From Rhodoplanes azumiensis (GTDB taxonomy: Bacteria > Pseudomonadota > Alphaproteobacteria > Rhizobiales > Xanthobacteraceae), in the NCBI RefSeq assembly GCF_042682915.1, contig NZ_JBHUIW010000001.1:248001-312000 (forward strand): a stretch of DNA of 64,000 nt, read 5' to 3'. A model generated the notes under the pieces. It was given only the letters and a program-made list of their open reading frames with translations. It had not been told where the DNA came from and did no database searches. The translations under genes and the position numbers were made by a program. This document shows positions 20,760 to 28,744 of this stretch, piece after piece (position 1 is the first letter of the stretch; each line of letters begins with the position of its first letter).

Positions 20760-21248
20760 ATGCCTCGCTCCCCCCGCCCGCCGTCCGGCCGCCGCGCCGC
20801 CGCGGCCCCGCTGCAGCTCGGAACCCCGACCCCGATCCCCGTTTCGCCCGCGACGGCGACGCTCGATCGGGTGCCGAACCCGCATGCCGACACGCCCTAT
20901 GTGGCGCGCTTCACGTTCCCCGAGTTCACCTCGCTGTGCCCGGTGACGGGCCAGCCGGACTTCGCGACCCTGGTCATCGACTACGTCCCGGCCGCCTGGC
21001 TGGTCGAATCGAAATCCTTGAAGCTGTATCTCAACAGCTTCCGCAACCACGGTTCATTTCACGAGGATTGCACCGTGGCGATCGGCAAGCGGCTGGTCGG
21101 TGCCCTGAAGCCGCGCTGGCTGCGGATCGGCGGTTACTTCTATCCGCGCGGCGGCATGCCGATCGACGTGTTCTTCCAGGCCGGGAAGCTGCCGGCCGGC
21201 GTCTGGGTGCCGGACCAAGGGGTTCCCACCTACCGGGGGCGCGGCTGA
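20760..21248 (+). CDS. queF: NADPH-dependent 7-cyano-7-deazaguanine reductase QueF (short form)
   Basis: 162 residues, a type I (unimodular) QueF. The catalytic Cys60 and Asp67 sit in FTSLCPVTGQPDF, and the substrate- and cofactor-binding motif ESKSLKLYLNSFRNHGSFHE is complete. It reduces preQ0 to preQ1 for queuosine in tRNA. GGAG (20750-20753) is 6 bases before the ATG. It stands alone among unrelated neighbours and converges on thiE, with the coding ends overlapping by 19 bases. Confidence 0.96.
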   Translation: MPRSPRPPSGRRAAAAPLQLGTPTPIPVSPATATLDRVPNPHADTPYVARFTFPEFTSLCPVTGQPDFATLVIDYVPAAWLVESKSLKLYLNSFRNHGSFHEDCTVAIGKRLVGALKPRWLRIGGYFYPRGGMPIDVFFQAGKLPAGVWVPDQGVPTYRGRG

Positions 21249-21895
21249 GGCGCCGCCGCGGCAGCCAGCGCGGCGAGCAGCGATCGGATCTCGCCGCCCG
21301 GGTCCGCGGCCCGCATCACGGCGCCCATCACGGCGACGCCGGCCGCTCCGGCCGCGACCAGGTCCGGGACGGCCGCCGCCGTGACGCCGCCGATCGCCAG
21401 GACCGGGACCGCCGCAACGGCCGCGACGGCGCCGACGCCGGCCGGGCCGAGCGGCGGGCCGTAGCCGGGCTTGCTGGCCGTGGCGAAGGCCGGGCCGGCG
21501 ACCGCCCAGGCGACGAGGTCGGGGTCGAGCCGCGCCGCCTCGGCCGGCGCATGCACCGAGACGCCGATCAGCCCCGTCGGCCCGAACAGGTCGCGGGCGG
21601 GTCGAGCGTCGGACCCGCCGCGCAGATGCACGCCGGCGAGGCCGGCGGCGCGCGCGACCTCCGGTCGGCCGTGCAGCACCAGGGTCGCGCCGTGCCGTTC
21701 TGCGATCGGCGATAGCTCTTGTGCCAAGGCAACTTGCGCGGGTTCGCTCAGATCGTTCTCGCGGATGCTGGCGAACCGGCACCCGGCCGCGAAGGCCGCT
21801 TCCAGGATCTCGGCCAGCGGCCGCGCCGCCTGCCGCCGGTCGGTGACCAGCAGTAGTGGCGCCGGCAGCCGGCCGAAACACTCCAGCGCCGTCAT
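21230..21895 (-). CDS. thiE: Thiamine-phosphate synthase ThiE
   Basis: 221 residues of a TIM-barrel. LLLVTDRR opens the barrel; RFASIREND, GVHLRGGSD, IGVSVHAPAEAARL and ASKPGYGPPLG match ThiE steps, and VLAIGGVTAAAVPDLVAAGAAGVAVMGAVM is the phosphate-binding end. It joins the thiazole and pyrimidine halves of thiamine. Sequence is more divergent than typical ThiE, but the gene is last in a thi operon. Start MTALEC at 21895 lies in the end of a palindromic repeat; longer in-frame starts would only translate that repeat. Confidence 0.85.
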   Translation of the reverse strand: MTALECFGRLPAPLLLVTDRRQAARPLAEILEAAFAAGCRFASIRENDLSEPAQVALAQELSPIAERHGATLVLHGRPEVARAAGLAGVHLRGGSDARPARDLFGPTGLIGVSVHAPAEAARLDPDLVAWAVAGPAFATASKPGYGPPLGPAGVGAVAAVAAVPVLAIGGVTAAAVPDLVAAGAAGVAVMGAVMRAADPGGEIRSLLAALAAAAAPQPRPR

Positions 21896-21985
21896 GGCGG
21901 GGCTCGTCCCGGCCATCCACGTCCTTCCTGCCCCGACGCGCGGCCGACGATCGCGGATGGCCGGCAATAGGCCGGCCATGACGAG
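21889..21985. repeat. Palindromic intergenic repeat overlapping the thiE start
   Basis: About 97 bp with imperfect terminal inverted arms of about 30 bp (21891-21921 and 21952-21983), both ending in GTCATGGC. The right arm contains an inner hairpin (ATGGCCGGC / GCCGGCCAT). If translated, the arms read MAGLLPAI and MAGTSPAM, peptides typical of a repeat family that is abundant in Bradyrhizobium relatives. It fills most of the thiG-thiE gap and carries the ATG used for thiE. Confidence 0.8.
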
Positions 21986-22007
21986 CGACGGCCGTGTGTC
22001 GAACGCC

Positions 22008-22826
22008 TCACGTTCCGACCAGGCCGAGCTGCGGGCTCGACGGCTCGGCGTAGCGTTTCCGCGGGATGCGCCCGGCGCGCGACGCCAGCCGCCCCGCCTC
22101 GACGCCGGCCCGCATGGCGGCGGCCATCCGGACCGGGTCGTTCGCCTTCGACACCGCCGTGTTGAGCAGCACGGCCGCGCAGCCGAGCTCCATGGCGAGC
22201 GCCGCCTCCGACGCCGTGCCGATGCCGGCGTCGAGCACCACCGGCACGGGCGAGCGGGCGCAGATCGTCTCGATCATCACCGGGTTGCAGATGCCGAGCC
22301 CGGAGCCGATCGGCGCCCCGAGCGGCATCACGGCCGCGGCGCCCACATCGGCGAGCTTGCGGCAGGTGATCGGGTCGTCGTTGCAGTACGGCAGAACCGT
22401 GAAGCCGGCGGCGACCAGCGTCTCGGTCGCTCGCAGGAGTTCCTCCACGTCGGGATAGAGGAGCTCACGGTCGCCGATGACCTCGAGCTTGATCCAGTCG
22501 GTGCCGAGCGCCTCGCGGGCCAGCTCGGCGGTCAGCACGGCGTCGCGGGCCGTCTGGCACCCGGCCGTGTTGGGCAGGAAATGCGCCTTGTCGCCGATCA
22601 GGTCGACCAGGCTCTCCTCCTCGCCGGCGAGGCTGATCCTTCGGATCGCCGCCGTCACCATTTCGGTGCCGCTCGCCGCGACGGCGTCGAGCATCACGGT
22701 GCGGTTCGGATAGCCGGCCGTGCCGAGGAACAGGCGCGACGTGAAGGTCCGCCCGGCGATCACCAGCGGGTCGGCAACCTTGGTCTCCGGGATCTCGGCC
22801 TCTCGGGTCTTCGTGTCGATGCTCAT
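22008..22826 (-). CDS. thiG: Thiazole synthase ThiG
   Basis: 272 residues. It builds the thiazole phosphate from deoxyxylulose-5-phosphate, dehydroglycine and the ThiS thiocarboxylate. The imine-forming Lys is probably Lys113 in DWIKLEVIGD. The motifs YCNDDPITCRKL, VMPLGAPIGSGLG, VPVVLDAGIGTASEAALAMELG and VLLNTAVSKANDPVRMA are family hallmarks. The start is one base after the thiS stop, so translation is coupled. Confidence 0.97.
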   Translation of the reverse strand: MSIDTKTREAEIPETKVADPLVIAGRTFTSRLFLGTAGYPNRTVMLDAVAASGTEMVTAAIRRISLAGEEESLVDLIGDKAHFLPNTAGCQTARDAVLTAELAREALGTDWIKLEVIGDRELLYPDVEELLRATETLVAAGFTVLPYCNDDPITCRKLADVGAAAVMPLGAPIGSGLGICNPVMIETICARSPVPVVLDAGIGTASEAALAMELGCAAVLLNTAVSKANDPVRMAAAMRAGVEAGRLASRAGRIPRKRYAEPSSPQLGLVGT

Positions 22827-22827
22827 G

Positions 22828-23082
22828 TCAGCCTCCGGGCCTCGCCCGCACGATCTCGACGGCGTCGCCGCTCGCGAGCGCCGCGGTAGCCCAGGCGGCG
22901 CGCGGCACCACCCGTCCGTTGACGGCGACCGCGATGCCGCGGGTGCCGGTGGCGATGTCCTTCTCGGCCAGCAGTGCCGCGATCGTCGTCGCGGTGCGCG
23001 GCTCGGCGGCGCCGTTCACTGTGATGGTGTCCCTCGGATTGGTCTCTTCGGCGCCGTAGGACGCTGTTGCTGTATCGGCCAT
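22828..23082 (-). CDS. thiS: Sulfur carrier protein ThiS
   Basis: 84 residues of ubiquitin fold ending in RARPGG; the terminal Gly-Gly is adenylated and thiocarboxylated. ITVNGAAEPR opens the fold near residue 19, so the protein has an N-terminal extension of about 18 residues over usual ThiS. The ATG is backed by GAGGA 7 bases upstream, so the extension is probably real. Lies between thiO and thiG. Confidence 0.93.
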   Translation of the reverse strand: MADTATASYGAEETNPRDTITVNGAAEPRTATTIAALLAEKDIATGTRGIAVAVNGRVVPRAAWATAALASGDAVEIVRARPGG

Positions 23083-23102
23083 GTCTCTGTTCCTCGTGCG
23101 GG

Positions 23103-24302
23103 TCAGGCCGCGGCCTTGGTCGAAAACCGCTCCATGCCGAACGCGGCGATGGCCGGATCGGTCCCCTCGCCCGCCACCAGCCGCGCGACGGCGTCGGCCG
23201 TCACCGGGGCCAGCAGAATGCCGTTGCGATGGTGGCCGGTGGCGTAGACGAGCCCCGGCACCTCGGAGGCGCCGAGGATCGGCGCGTCGTCGCGGCTGCC
23301 CGGCCGATGGCCGACGACCGTGTCGACGATCGGCAGCTCCTCGATCGCCGGCAGCACCCGCCACGCCGCCTCCAGCAACGCGAAGAGGCCGCCGGCCGTG
23401 ATCGCCGTGTCGAACCCCTTCTCCTCGACGGTCGCGCCGAGGATCAGATGGCCGTCGCGCCGCGGCACCAGATAGCAGCCCGGCGCCCACAGAACGTGAG
23501 TCAGCAGCGGCGCCGCCGCATCCATCGTCAGGACGATCACCTGCCCCTTGATCGGCCGCACCGGCGGGCGGGCGGCGGGAGGCACGCCCTCGATGCCGCG
23601 CGACCAGGCCCCGGCGGCCAGCACCACGGTGCCGGCGGCAACGCGGGTGCCGTCGGTCAGCTCCACCCCGGTGGCACGGCCGTTCTCGACGACGATGCGC
23701 ACGACCGCGGTGTGCGGCCGCAGCGTCACGCCCGCGCGCTCGGCGGCCCGAACGAGCGCGGTGGTGAGCGACCGGGTCGCGACCTGATGGTCCTCGGGGC
23801 TGAACACGGCTCCGCTGATCCCGGCCGCGAGATGCGGCTCGCGCCGGCGCGCCTCCGCCGGCGTCAGCCAGTCGAGGGTCAGGCCGAGGCTCGTCTGGAA
23901 TGCGTGATGATGCAGGAGACGGGCGCGCTCGTCGGCGGTCGGCGCCACCACCAAGGTGCCTTCGGTGCGCAGCTCGACGTCGATGCCGGTCGTCTCCAGA
24001 AGCTCGGCCGCGAAGCCGGGCCACAGGGCTTGCGCGTGCCGACCGAGCCTGACCAGCGCCTCCTCGCCGGGCTCCGCCTCGGCGCAGGCGGCCAACATGC
24101 CGCCGGCGACCCAGCTCGCCGCGGCGCCGAGGGCGCCCTTGTCGAGCACCGTGACGGCGAGGCCGCGCTGCGCCAGTCGCCAGGCGATGCCCAGGCCGCA
24201 AACCCCGGCCCCGATGATCACGACATCGGGCACGCGCGCCTGCGCGCCGTCATGCACCGGCGCGGCGGTGGACTCGGAATACGGACGTGACTCTGCTGCC
24301 AT
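23103..24302 (-). CDS. thiO: Glycine oxidase ThiO
   Basis: A 399-residue FAD amine oxidase. DVVIIGAGVCGLGIAWRLAQRG is the Rossmann site and LDKGALGAAASWVAGGMLAACAEAEPGEE matches ThiO. The C-terminal PILGASEVPGLVYATGHHRNGILLAPVTADAVA is the conserved FAD/substrate end. It oxidises glycine to the imine used by ThiG. Start at 24302 has AAGGGAG 7-8 bases upstream, and this ribosome site is the 3' edge of a TPP riboswitch. First gene of thiO-thiS-thiG-thiE. Confidence 0.96.
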   Translation of the reverse strand: MAAESRPYSESTAAPVHDGAQARVPDVVIIGAGVCGLGIAWRLAQRGLAVTVLDKGALGAAASWVAGGMLAACAEAEPGEEALVRLGRHAQALWPGFAAELLETTGIDVELRTEGTLVVAPTADERARLLHHHAFQTSLGLTLDWLTPAEARRREPHLAAGISGAVFSPEDHQVATRSLTTALVRAAERAGVTLRPHTAVVRIVVENGRATGVELTDGTRVAAGTVVLAAGAWSRGIEGVPPAARPPVRPIKGQVIVLTMDAAAPLLTHVLWAPGCYLVPRRDGHLILGATVEEKGFDTAITAGGLFALLEAAWRVLPAIEELPIVDTVVGHRPGSRDDAPILGASEVPGLVYATGHHRNGILLAPVTADAVARLVAGEGTDPAIAAFGMERFSTKAAA

Positions 24303-24303
24303 C

Positions 24304-24390
24304 GGCGGCTCCCTTCGCTGGCATGACCCAGACAGGTTCAGTGGGTGTGATCTCAGCCGCGCACCGGCGCGGCACCCCAGGCCGTGAGGG
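24304..24390 (-). promoter_or_regulatory. TPP riboswitch (THI element) in front of thiO
   Basis: On the minus strand the conserved parts occur in order: GGGGTGCC, a variable stem, GGCTGAGATCA, ACCC, TGAACCTG, CTGGGTCATGCCAGCG, then AAGGGAG. This is the thiamine pyrophosphate aptamer. The last segment closes helix P1 and contains the thiO ribosome binding site 7-8 bases before the ATG. Ligand binding should therefore directly block translation of thiO and, by coupling, of thiS and thiG. Confidence 0.95.
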
Positions 24391-24483
24391 AATGATGGAC
24401 GATCCGGGCCGCCGCCGCAAGAGCGGAGCGGCAAGGCGCGATCGCGATGGGTCGCACAAGCGCGACCTGGGAACGTCCGACGA

Positions 24484-25710
24484 TCAGGTCTCGCGTGGGC
24501 CGGCCGGCTGCGGCTTCGCCGGCCGCCGTAAGTATACGGCGCACATCAATCCGGTGCCGAGCAGCATCAGACCGGCAATCGTGCTGGTGGCGGACACGCC
24601 GACATGATCGAAGCCGGTGCGATAGACGACCGGGCCGAGCGCCTGGCCGAGGAAGAACGAGCACCCGTGCATGGCGACCGCGGTGCCGCGTGCCGACGGC
24701 GCGAGCTCGGTCACATAGACCTGGATGACGCCGTGCAGCGAGTAGAAGCCGAGCCCTATCACCATGAAGATCATGAACTCGACCGGCCAGGCGAAGCCGA
24801 GCGTCACCGCGGCGAGGCCGATCGCCATCAGGGCGCCGCCGCCGCGCATCAGGCCGCGCTCGCCGAGCCGGCGCAGCAGCACCGAGATCAGGCCCGAATA
24901 GAGAAACCCGCCGACCGCGAAGCCGGCGATCACCACGCCGGCGATCGCGGCGCGCCCCTCGCCGCGTCCCGCGAGCAGCGCCGCGACGAACGGGAACAGC
25001 CCGTGCAGGAACGTGCCCTCCAGGAACACGGCCAGGAAGCAGATCTTCGCCAGCGGATTCCGGAACACGGCGCGATAGCCGCGCACGATGGTCGTCATCT
25101 CGAAGCGGCTGCGCACATCGATCGCGAGCCCGCGAAAGCCGATCTGCACGGCGGCGAGGGCGACGACCGCGATCGCGGCGACCAGCGCGAAGACGCCGCG
25201 CCAGCCGACCGTGTCGGCGATCAGCCCGGCGAGCGGCGAACCGAGCACGTTGCCCGCCATCGCCGCGGCGAGCAGCCGACTGAAGGCGATCTGGCGCTTG
25301 GCGACCGGCACCAGATCGCCGCCGATCGCGAGCGCGATCGGGAAGATGCCGCCCGACACCATGCCGACCAGCACGCGCGAGCCGAACAACGTCGGAAAGT
25401 CCGGCGCCAAGGCGCCGAGGAAGCCGGCGAAGATGCTGAGCACCAGGCAGAGCTTCAGCACCAGAACCTTGCCGACCGTGTCCCCGAGGCTGCCGAGCAC
25501 CGGCTGGGCGAGCGCATAGGGCAGCGCATAGGCGGTGGAGAGCAGCGCGACCGTGCGCACGTCCATCTGCAGGCCGGTGGCGATCTGCGGGATCACCGGA
25601 TCGATGGCGCGCATGAACAGGCTGGTCGAGAACAGCGCCAGCGCGACCACCGCCAGCACCCGTCCGGTCCCCGGCGGGTCGGCACTGTCGTCGCGGGCGG
25701 GAGAGCTCAT
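24484..25710 (-). CDS. MFS transporter (12 membrane helices)
   Basis: 408 residues. MFS loop motif LGSLGDTVGKVLVLKL lies after helix 2, and about 12 hydrophobic helices can be read. The set RVLVGMVSGGIFPIALAIGGDLVP resembles drug/metabolite exporters of the Bcr/arabinose-efflux type. Substrate unknown. It lies upstream of the thiO riboswitch on the same strand with a 181-base gap, so thiamine-precursor transport is possible but not shown. A palindrome covers the region just before its start and no ribosome site is visible. Confidence 0.85.
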   Translation of the reverse strand: MSSPARDDSADPPGTGRVLAVVALALFSTSLFMRAIDPVIPQIATGLQMDVRTVALLSTAYALPYALAQPVLGSLGDTVGKVLVLKLCLVLSIFAGFLGALAPDFPTLFGSRVLVGMVSGGIFPIALAIGGDLVPVAKRQIAFSRLLAAAMAGNVLGSPLAGLIADTVGWRGVFALVAAIAVVALAAVQIGFRGLAIDVRSRFEMTTIVRGYRAVFRNPLAKICFLAVFLEGTFLHGLFPFVAALLAGRGEGRAAIAGVVIAGFAVGGFLYSGLISVLLRRLGERGLMRGGGALMAIGLAAVTLGFAWPVEFMIFMVIGLGFYSLHGVIQVYVTELAPSARGTAVAMHGCSFFLGQALGPVVYRTGFDHVGVSATSTIAGLMLLGTGLMCAVYLRRPAKPQPAGPRET

Positions 25711-25712
25711 GC

Positions 25713-25732
25713 GCGGTGTTGTACAGCACCGC
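25713..25732. promoter_or_regulatory. 20-bp palindrome just upstream of the MFS gene
   Basis: GCGGTG and CACCGC flank a TGTACA-centred core, with one mismatched pair. It ends 2 bases before the MFS start codon. Such TGTACA-centred palindromes are typical repressor operators (TetR/GntR type). No regulator gene lies beside it. Confidence 0.45.
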
Positions 25733-25790
25733 ATCGCCGCGACAAGATCGCGGCGCGCCGGCATGGCCGCACCGCCGTCAGGCAGGATCG

Positions 25791-26978
25791 TCAGGGCAGG
25801 ATCGCGTGCGGCAGGAAGCGCGACGTGTTCTTGGTGATCGGCGAGGCGTCCTCGCGGATCGACAGGCCGCAGGCTGCGCCGTTCACGATCCACGAGCCGA
25901 GCACCGGATAGCCGCCCGCCGTGCGCGGCAGCACGGCGACGGCCTGCCGCACGAATCCCTCGGCGCCGTAAGGACCGCTGTCGGAGTCGAGCACCTCGCC
26001 GCCCACCACCATGGCGACATTGGCGCCCTCGCGCGAGTAGAGCGGCTTTCGCACGTAGGACTCGCCGAGCTGTCCCGCCTCCGGATCCTCCTCGAAATAG
26101 GCGGGCAGCAGGTTCGGATGGTTCGGCGCCATCGACCAGAGAAGCGGCAGAATCCCTTTCGACGACAGGATCGCCTTCCAGGGCGGCTCGATCCAGCGCG
26201 TCGACGCGCCCGGCAGATAGCGCCCGAACGGCTCGCGGAACATCCACTCCCAGGGATAGAGCTTGAAGGCGAGCGCCATCGGACGGTCCTGCTCGTCGAC
26301 GAAATCGCCGTTGCGCTTGCGGCCGATGCGGTCCATCGCGATCATCACGGTGTCGAGGCCGGCCTGCCGGGCCGTGTCCTCGAGATAGGCGAGCGTGCCG
26401 AGATCCTCGGCGCTCTCCAGCGCGCCGGCGAGATGCACGGTGCCGACCGGCTCGCCCAGCCCGCGCCCCACCTGCTCCGCGACGGCGCGCCAGCCGGCGA
26501 TCAGCGTCTCGTGGACGGAGTTGAACTGGTCGCTGCCGGCCGGGACGATCTGGCGCGCGATCGCCTCCTCCAGCCACAACCACTGGAACACGCCGGTCTC
26601 GTAGAGCGCCGTCGGCGTGTCGGCGTTGTATTCGAGCAGCTTCGCCGGCCCGGTGCCGTCGTAGCAGAGGTCGAAGCGGCCGTAGAGCGAGGGGTCGCCG
26701 CGCTTGAAGCTCGCCGCGATGTAGGTCCAATAGGTTTCCGGGATCTTCAGGAGCGTCAGGATCCGCTCGTCGCCGACCGCGCGGGCGACCAGCTCGCGGC
26801 ACATCGCGTCGAGCTCGGCGGTCGGCGCCTCGATGTCGCGCTCGATCTGATCGAGCGTGAAGCCGTAATAGGCCGTCTCGTCCCAGTAGGGCGCGCCGTC
26901 GATGGTGTGGAACGCGAAGCCGTGCGTCTCGGCGATCGCGCGCCAGTCGTCGCGCTCCGGGCAGGCGATGCGCTGCAC
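25791..26978 (-). CDS. yjfC: Glutathionylspermidine synthase-like ATP-grasp protein (YjfC/YgiC type)
   Basis: 395 residues of the GSP-synthase C-terminal ATP-grasp family. Typical blocks are FDLCYDGTGPAKLLEYNADTPTALYETGVFQW, FNSVHETL, the metal/ATP segment EPPWKAILSSKGILPLLW and VRKPLYSREGANV. The E. coli relatives lack the amidase domain and have no proven substrate. The start is GTG at 26978, two bases after the DUF1190 stop, so translation is coupled. Gene order DUF350-DUF1190-ATP-grasp matches E. coli yjfL-yjfM-yjfC. Confidence 0.88.
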   Translation of the reverse strand: MQRIACPERDDWRAIAETHGFAFHTIDGAPYWDETAYYGFTLDQIERDIEAPTAELDAMCRELVARAVGDERILTLLKIPETYWTYIAASFKRGDPSLYGRFDLCYDGTGPAKLLEYNADTPTALYETGVFQWLWLEEAIARQIVPAGSDQFNSVHETLIAGWRAVAEQVGRGLGEPVGTVHLAGALESAEDLGTLAYLEDTARQAGLDTVMIAMDRIGRKRNGDFVDEQDRPMALAFKLYPWEWMFREPFGRYLPGASTRWIEPPWKAILSSKGILPLLWSMAPNHPNLLPAYFEEDPEAGQLGESYVRKPLYSREGANVAMVVGGEVLDSDSGPYGAEGFVRQAVAVLPRTAGGYPVLGSWIVNGAACGLSIREDASPITKNTSRFLPHAILP

Positions 26979-26980
26979 GC

Positions 26981-27376
26981 TCAGCCTCCCGACGACACGG
27001 CGCGGGCGAAGGAGCCGAAGCCGCTGCGCAACGTGGAGCCAATTCCCGAAGACGACGACGCGGTCGACGAGGCCGTGCCGCTCGCCGCCTTGGCGACCAC
27101 CGGCCCGGTCCGGCTCGAGGACGACGACGAGCCGCCGTGCCACCACGACGAGCCGCTGCTCCAGCGTCCCGACGAGCCGGAAGAGCCGCGCGGGGCGCAG
27201 TTCTGCTGCTGCACCGGGGCCGCAGCGGCGGCGCCGGGCGCCAGCGGCGCGTGCAACGCTGCCTGCTCGGGGGTGTCCGGCGGCCGGCAGTCGCGGCCCG
27301 GCATCAGCATGTAGGCGGTGCCGCCGACGCCGAGCGCCGACATCAGCACCAGCCCGACCTGGGTGGAGCGTTTCAT
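26981..27376 (-). CDS. yjfM: DUF1190 (UPF0441) exported Ser/Gly-rich protein
   Basis: 131 residues. An N-terminal hydrophobic segment (VGLVLMSALGVGGTAYMLM) after a basic start looks like a signal or anchor. The rest is low complexity: Ala/Pro, Gln-Gln-Asn-Cys, then GSSGSSGRWSSGSSWWHGGSSSSSS and a Ser-rich tail. Composition and position fit DUF1190, the YjfM/YgiB family. Function unknown. Its two Cys (RDCRPP, QNCAPR) are candidates for a disulfide. Confidence 0.8.
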   Translation of the reverse strand: MKRSTQVGLVLMSALGVGGTAYMLMPGRDCRPPDTPEQAALHAPLAPGAAAAAPVQQQNCAPRGSSGSSGRWSSGSSWWHGGSSSSSSRTGPVVAKAASGTASSTASSSSGIGSTLRSGFGSFARAVSSGG

Positions 27377-27400
27377 GTCCTCGGCCCTTTCGGCCCGCGC

Positions 27401-27805
27401 TCAGTAGGACATCGCGGCGGCATTGAGCGCGCCGGCGGCGAGCGAGGCGAGGCCGAGCCAGATCGCCGGCGCGAGCTGGCCGGCGGCGATGCGGTTCGAC
27501 AGGTCCGGCACCGGGAGGCGCACCAGGAAATAGACGCCGATCTGGACGGCGAGCGCGATCAGGCTCCACACGGCGCAGTCGAGGATCGAGGCGGCGTGCG
27601 CGATGGCGCTGGCGACCGGCAGGGCGAAGCCGAGCAGCGCCAGCCCGAGCGACACGGCGGCTCCCGGCACATTCTTGGCGATCAGCGCGAACTCGTCGTG
27701 ATGCGTGACGCGCGTGTAGATCAAGAGGTAGAGGATCGAGGCGATCAGCGCCGTGCACAGATAAGCCAGAAAGGCCGGCAGCCCGGCGAGCGATTGCAGC
27801 AGCAT
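27401..27805 (-). CDS. yjfL: DUF350 membrane protein (YjfL type)
   Basis: 134 residues with four predicted membrane helices (FLAYLCTALIASILYLLIY; VPGAAVSLGLALLGFALPVASAI; CAVWSLIALAVQIGVYFLV; LAPAIWLGLASLAAGALNAA). DUF350 family, an inner-membrane protein of unknown role that is widely encoded beside DUF1190 and GSP-synthase-like genes. GGGGGAG lies 5 bases before the ATG. First gene of a three-gene operon. Confidence 0.85.
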   Translation of the reverse strand: MLLQSLAGLPAFLAYLCTALIASILYLLIYTRVTHHDEFALIAKNVPGAAVSLGLALLGFALPVASAIAHAASILDCAVWSLIALAVQIGVYFLVRLPVPDLSNRIAAGQLAPAIWLGLASLAAGALNAAAMSY

Positions 27806-27853
27806 GGCGTCTCCCCCGTGTCACCACTAGGTTGCGACGCCGCGCCCGCAGGT

Positions 27854-28744
27854 TCAATCATCCGGTTCGGCGAGGTGGTGCTTGGCGAGCCGGTCGAAGG
27901 CGACGAGGGTGCGCAGCAGCCCCTCGAGGTCGGCGAGCGGCACCATGTTGGGGCCGTCGGAGGGCGCCCGGTCCGGGTCCGGATGCGTCTCGATGAACAC
28001 GCCGGCGACCCCGACCGCCACGGCGGCGCGCGCCAGCACCGGCACGAAGGCGCGGTCTCCCCCGGACGACGTCCCCTGCCCGCCCGGCTGCTGCACCGAA
28101 TGGGTGGCATCGAAGATCACGGGCGCGCCGGTGCGGGCCAGGATCGGCAGCGCCCGCATGTCGGAGACCAGCGTGTTGTAGCCGAACGAGGCGCCGCGCT
28201 CGGTCACCAGCACGTTCGCGTTCCCGGCGCCCGTCACCTTGGCGACGACGTTCGCCATGTCCCAAGGCGCCAGGAACTGGCCCTTCTTGACGTTGACGAT
28301 GCGGCCGGTCTTCGCCGCGGCGACCAGCAGATCGGTCTGCCGGCACAGGAACGCCGGGATCTGCAGGATGTCGACCACCTCGGCGACCGGCGCGCACTGG
28401 CCGGCGTCGTGCACGTCGGTGAGCACGGGGAGACCCAGCGTCTCGCGGATCTCGGCGAAGACGGGCAGCGCGGCGTCGAGCCCGACCCCGCGGGCGCCGC
28501 TCAGGCTGGTGCGGTTCGCCTTGTCGAACGACGCCTTGAACACCACGGCGATCCCGGCCTTGGCGGCGCTCTCCTTGACGGCCGCGGCGGTCTCGAGCGC
28601 GTGGGCGCGGCTCTCCATCTGGCACGGGCCGGCGATCAGCGCGAGCGGCAGCACATTGCCGAACCGGACCGGGTTTTGGGACGGTCCGACCACGACGACG
28701 GGCGACGGAGCGGGCGAGTGAGCAGGCGTGACGGGCATGGTCAT
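27854..28744 (-). CDS. kdsA: 3-deoxy-8-phosphooctulonate (KDO-8-P) synthase
   Basis: 296 residues of the DAHP-synthase-like barrel. LALIAGPCQMESRAHALETA, VFKASFDKANRTSLSGARG, TDVHDAGQCAPVAEVVDILQIPAFLCRQTDLL, VNVKKGQFLAPWDM and IFDATHSVQQPGG are the classic KdsA motifs. It condenses PEP with arabinose-5-phosphate for lipopolysaccharide KDO. The start may be 28744 (MTMPV) or 28738 (MPV); neither has a clear ribosome site. Confidence 0.96.
   Translation of the reverse strand: MTMPVTPAHSPAPSPVVVVGPSQNPVRFGNVLPLALIAGPCQMESRAHALETAAAVKESAAKAGIAVVFKASFDKANRTSLSGARGVGLDAALPVFAEIRETLGLPVLTDVHDAGQCAPVAEVVDILQIPAFLCRQTDLLVAAAKTGRIVNVKKGQFLAPWDMANVVAKVTGAGNANVLVTERGASFGYNTLVSDMRALPILARTGAPVIFDATHSVQQPGGQGTSSGGDRAFVPVLARAAVAVGVAGVFIETHPDPDRAPSDGPNMVPLADLEGLLRTLVAFDRLAKHHLAEPDD

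Noticed and set aside
21896..21979. N-terminal extension of ThiE (MAGLLPAI...)
   Set aside because: The extra residues are the translation of a palindromic repeat, a known annotation trap in rhizobia.
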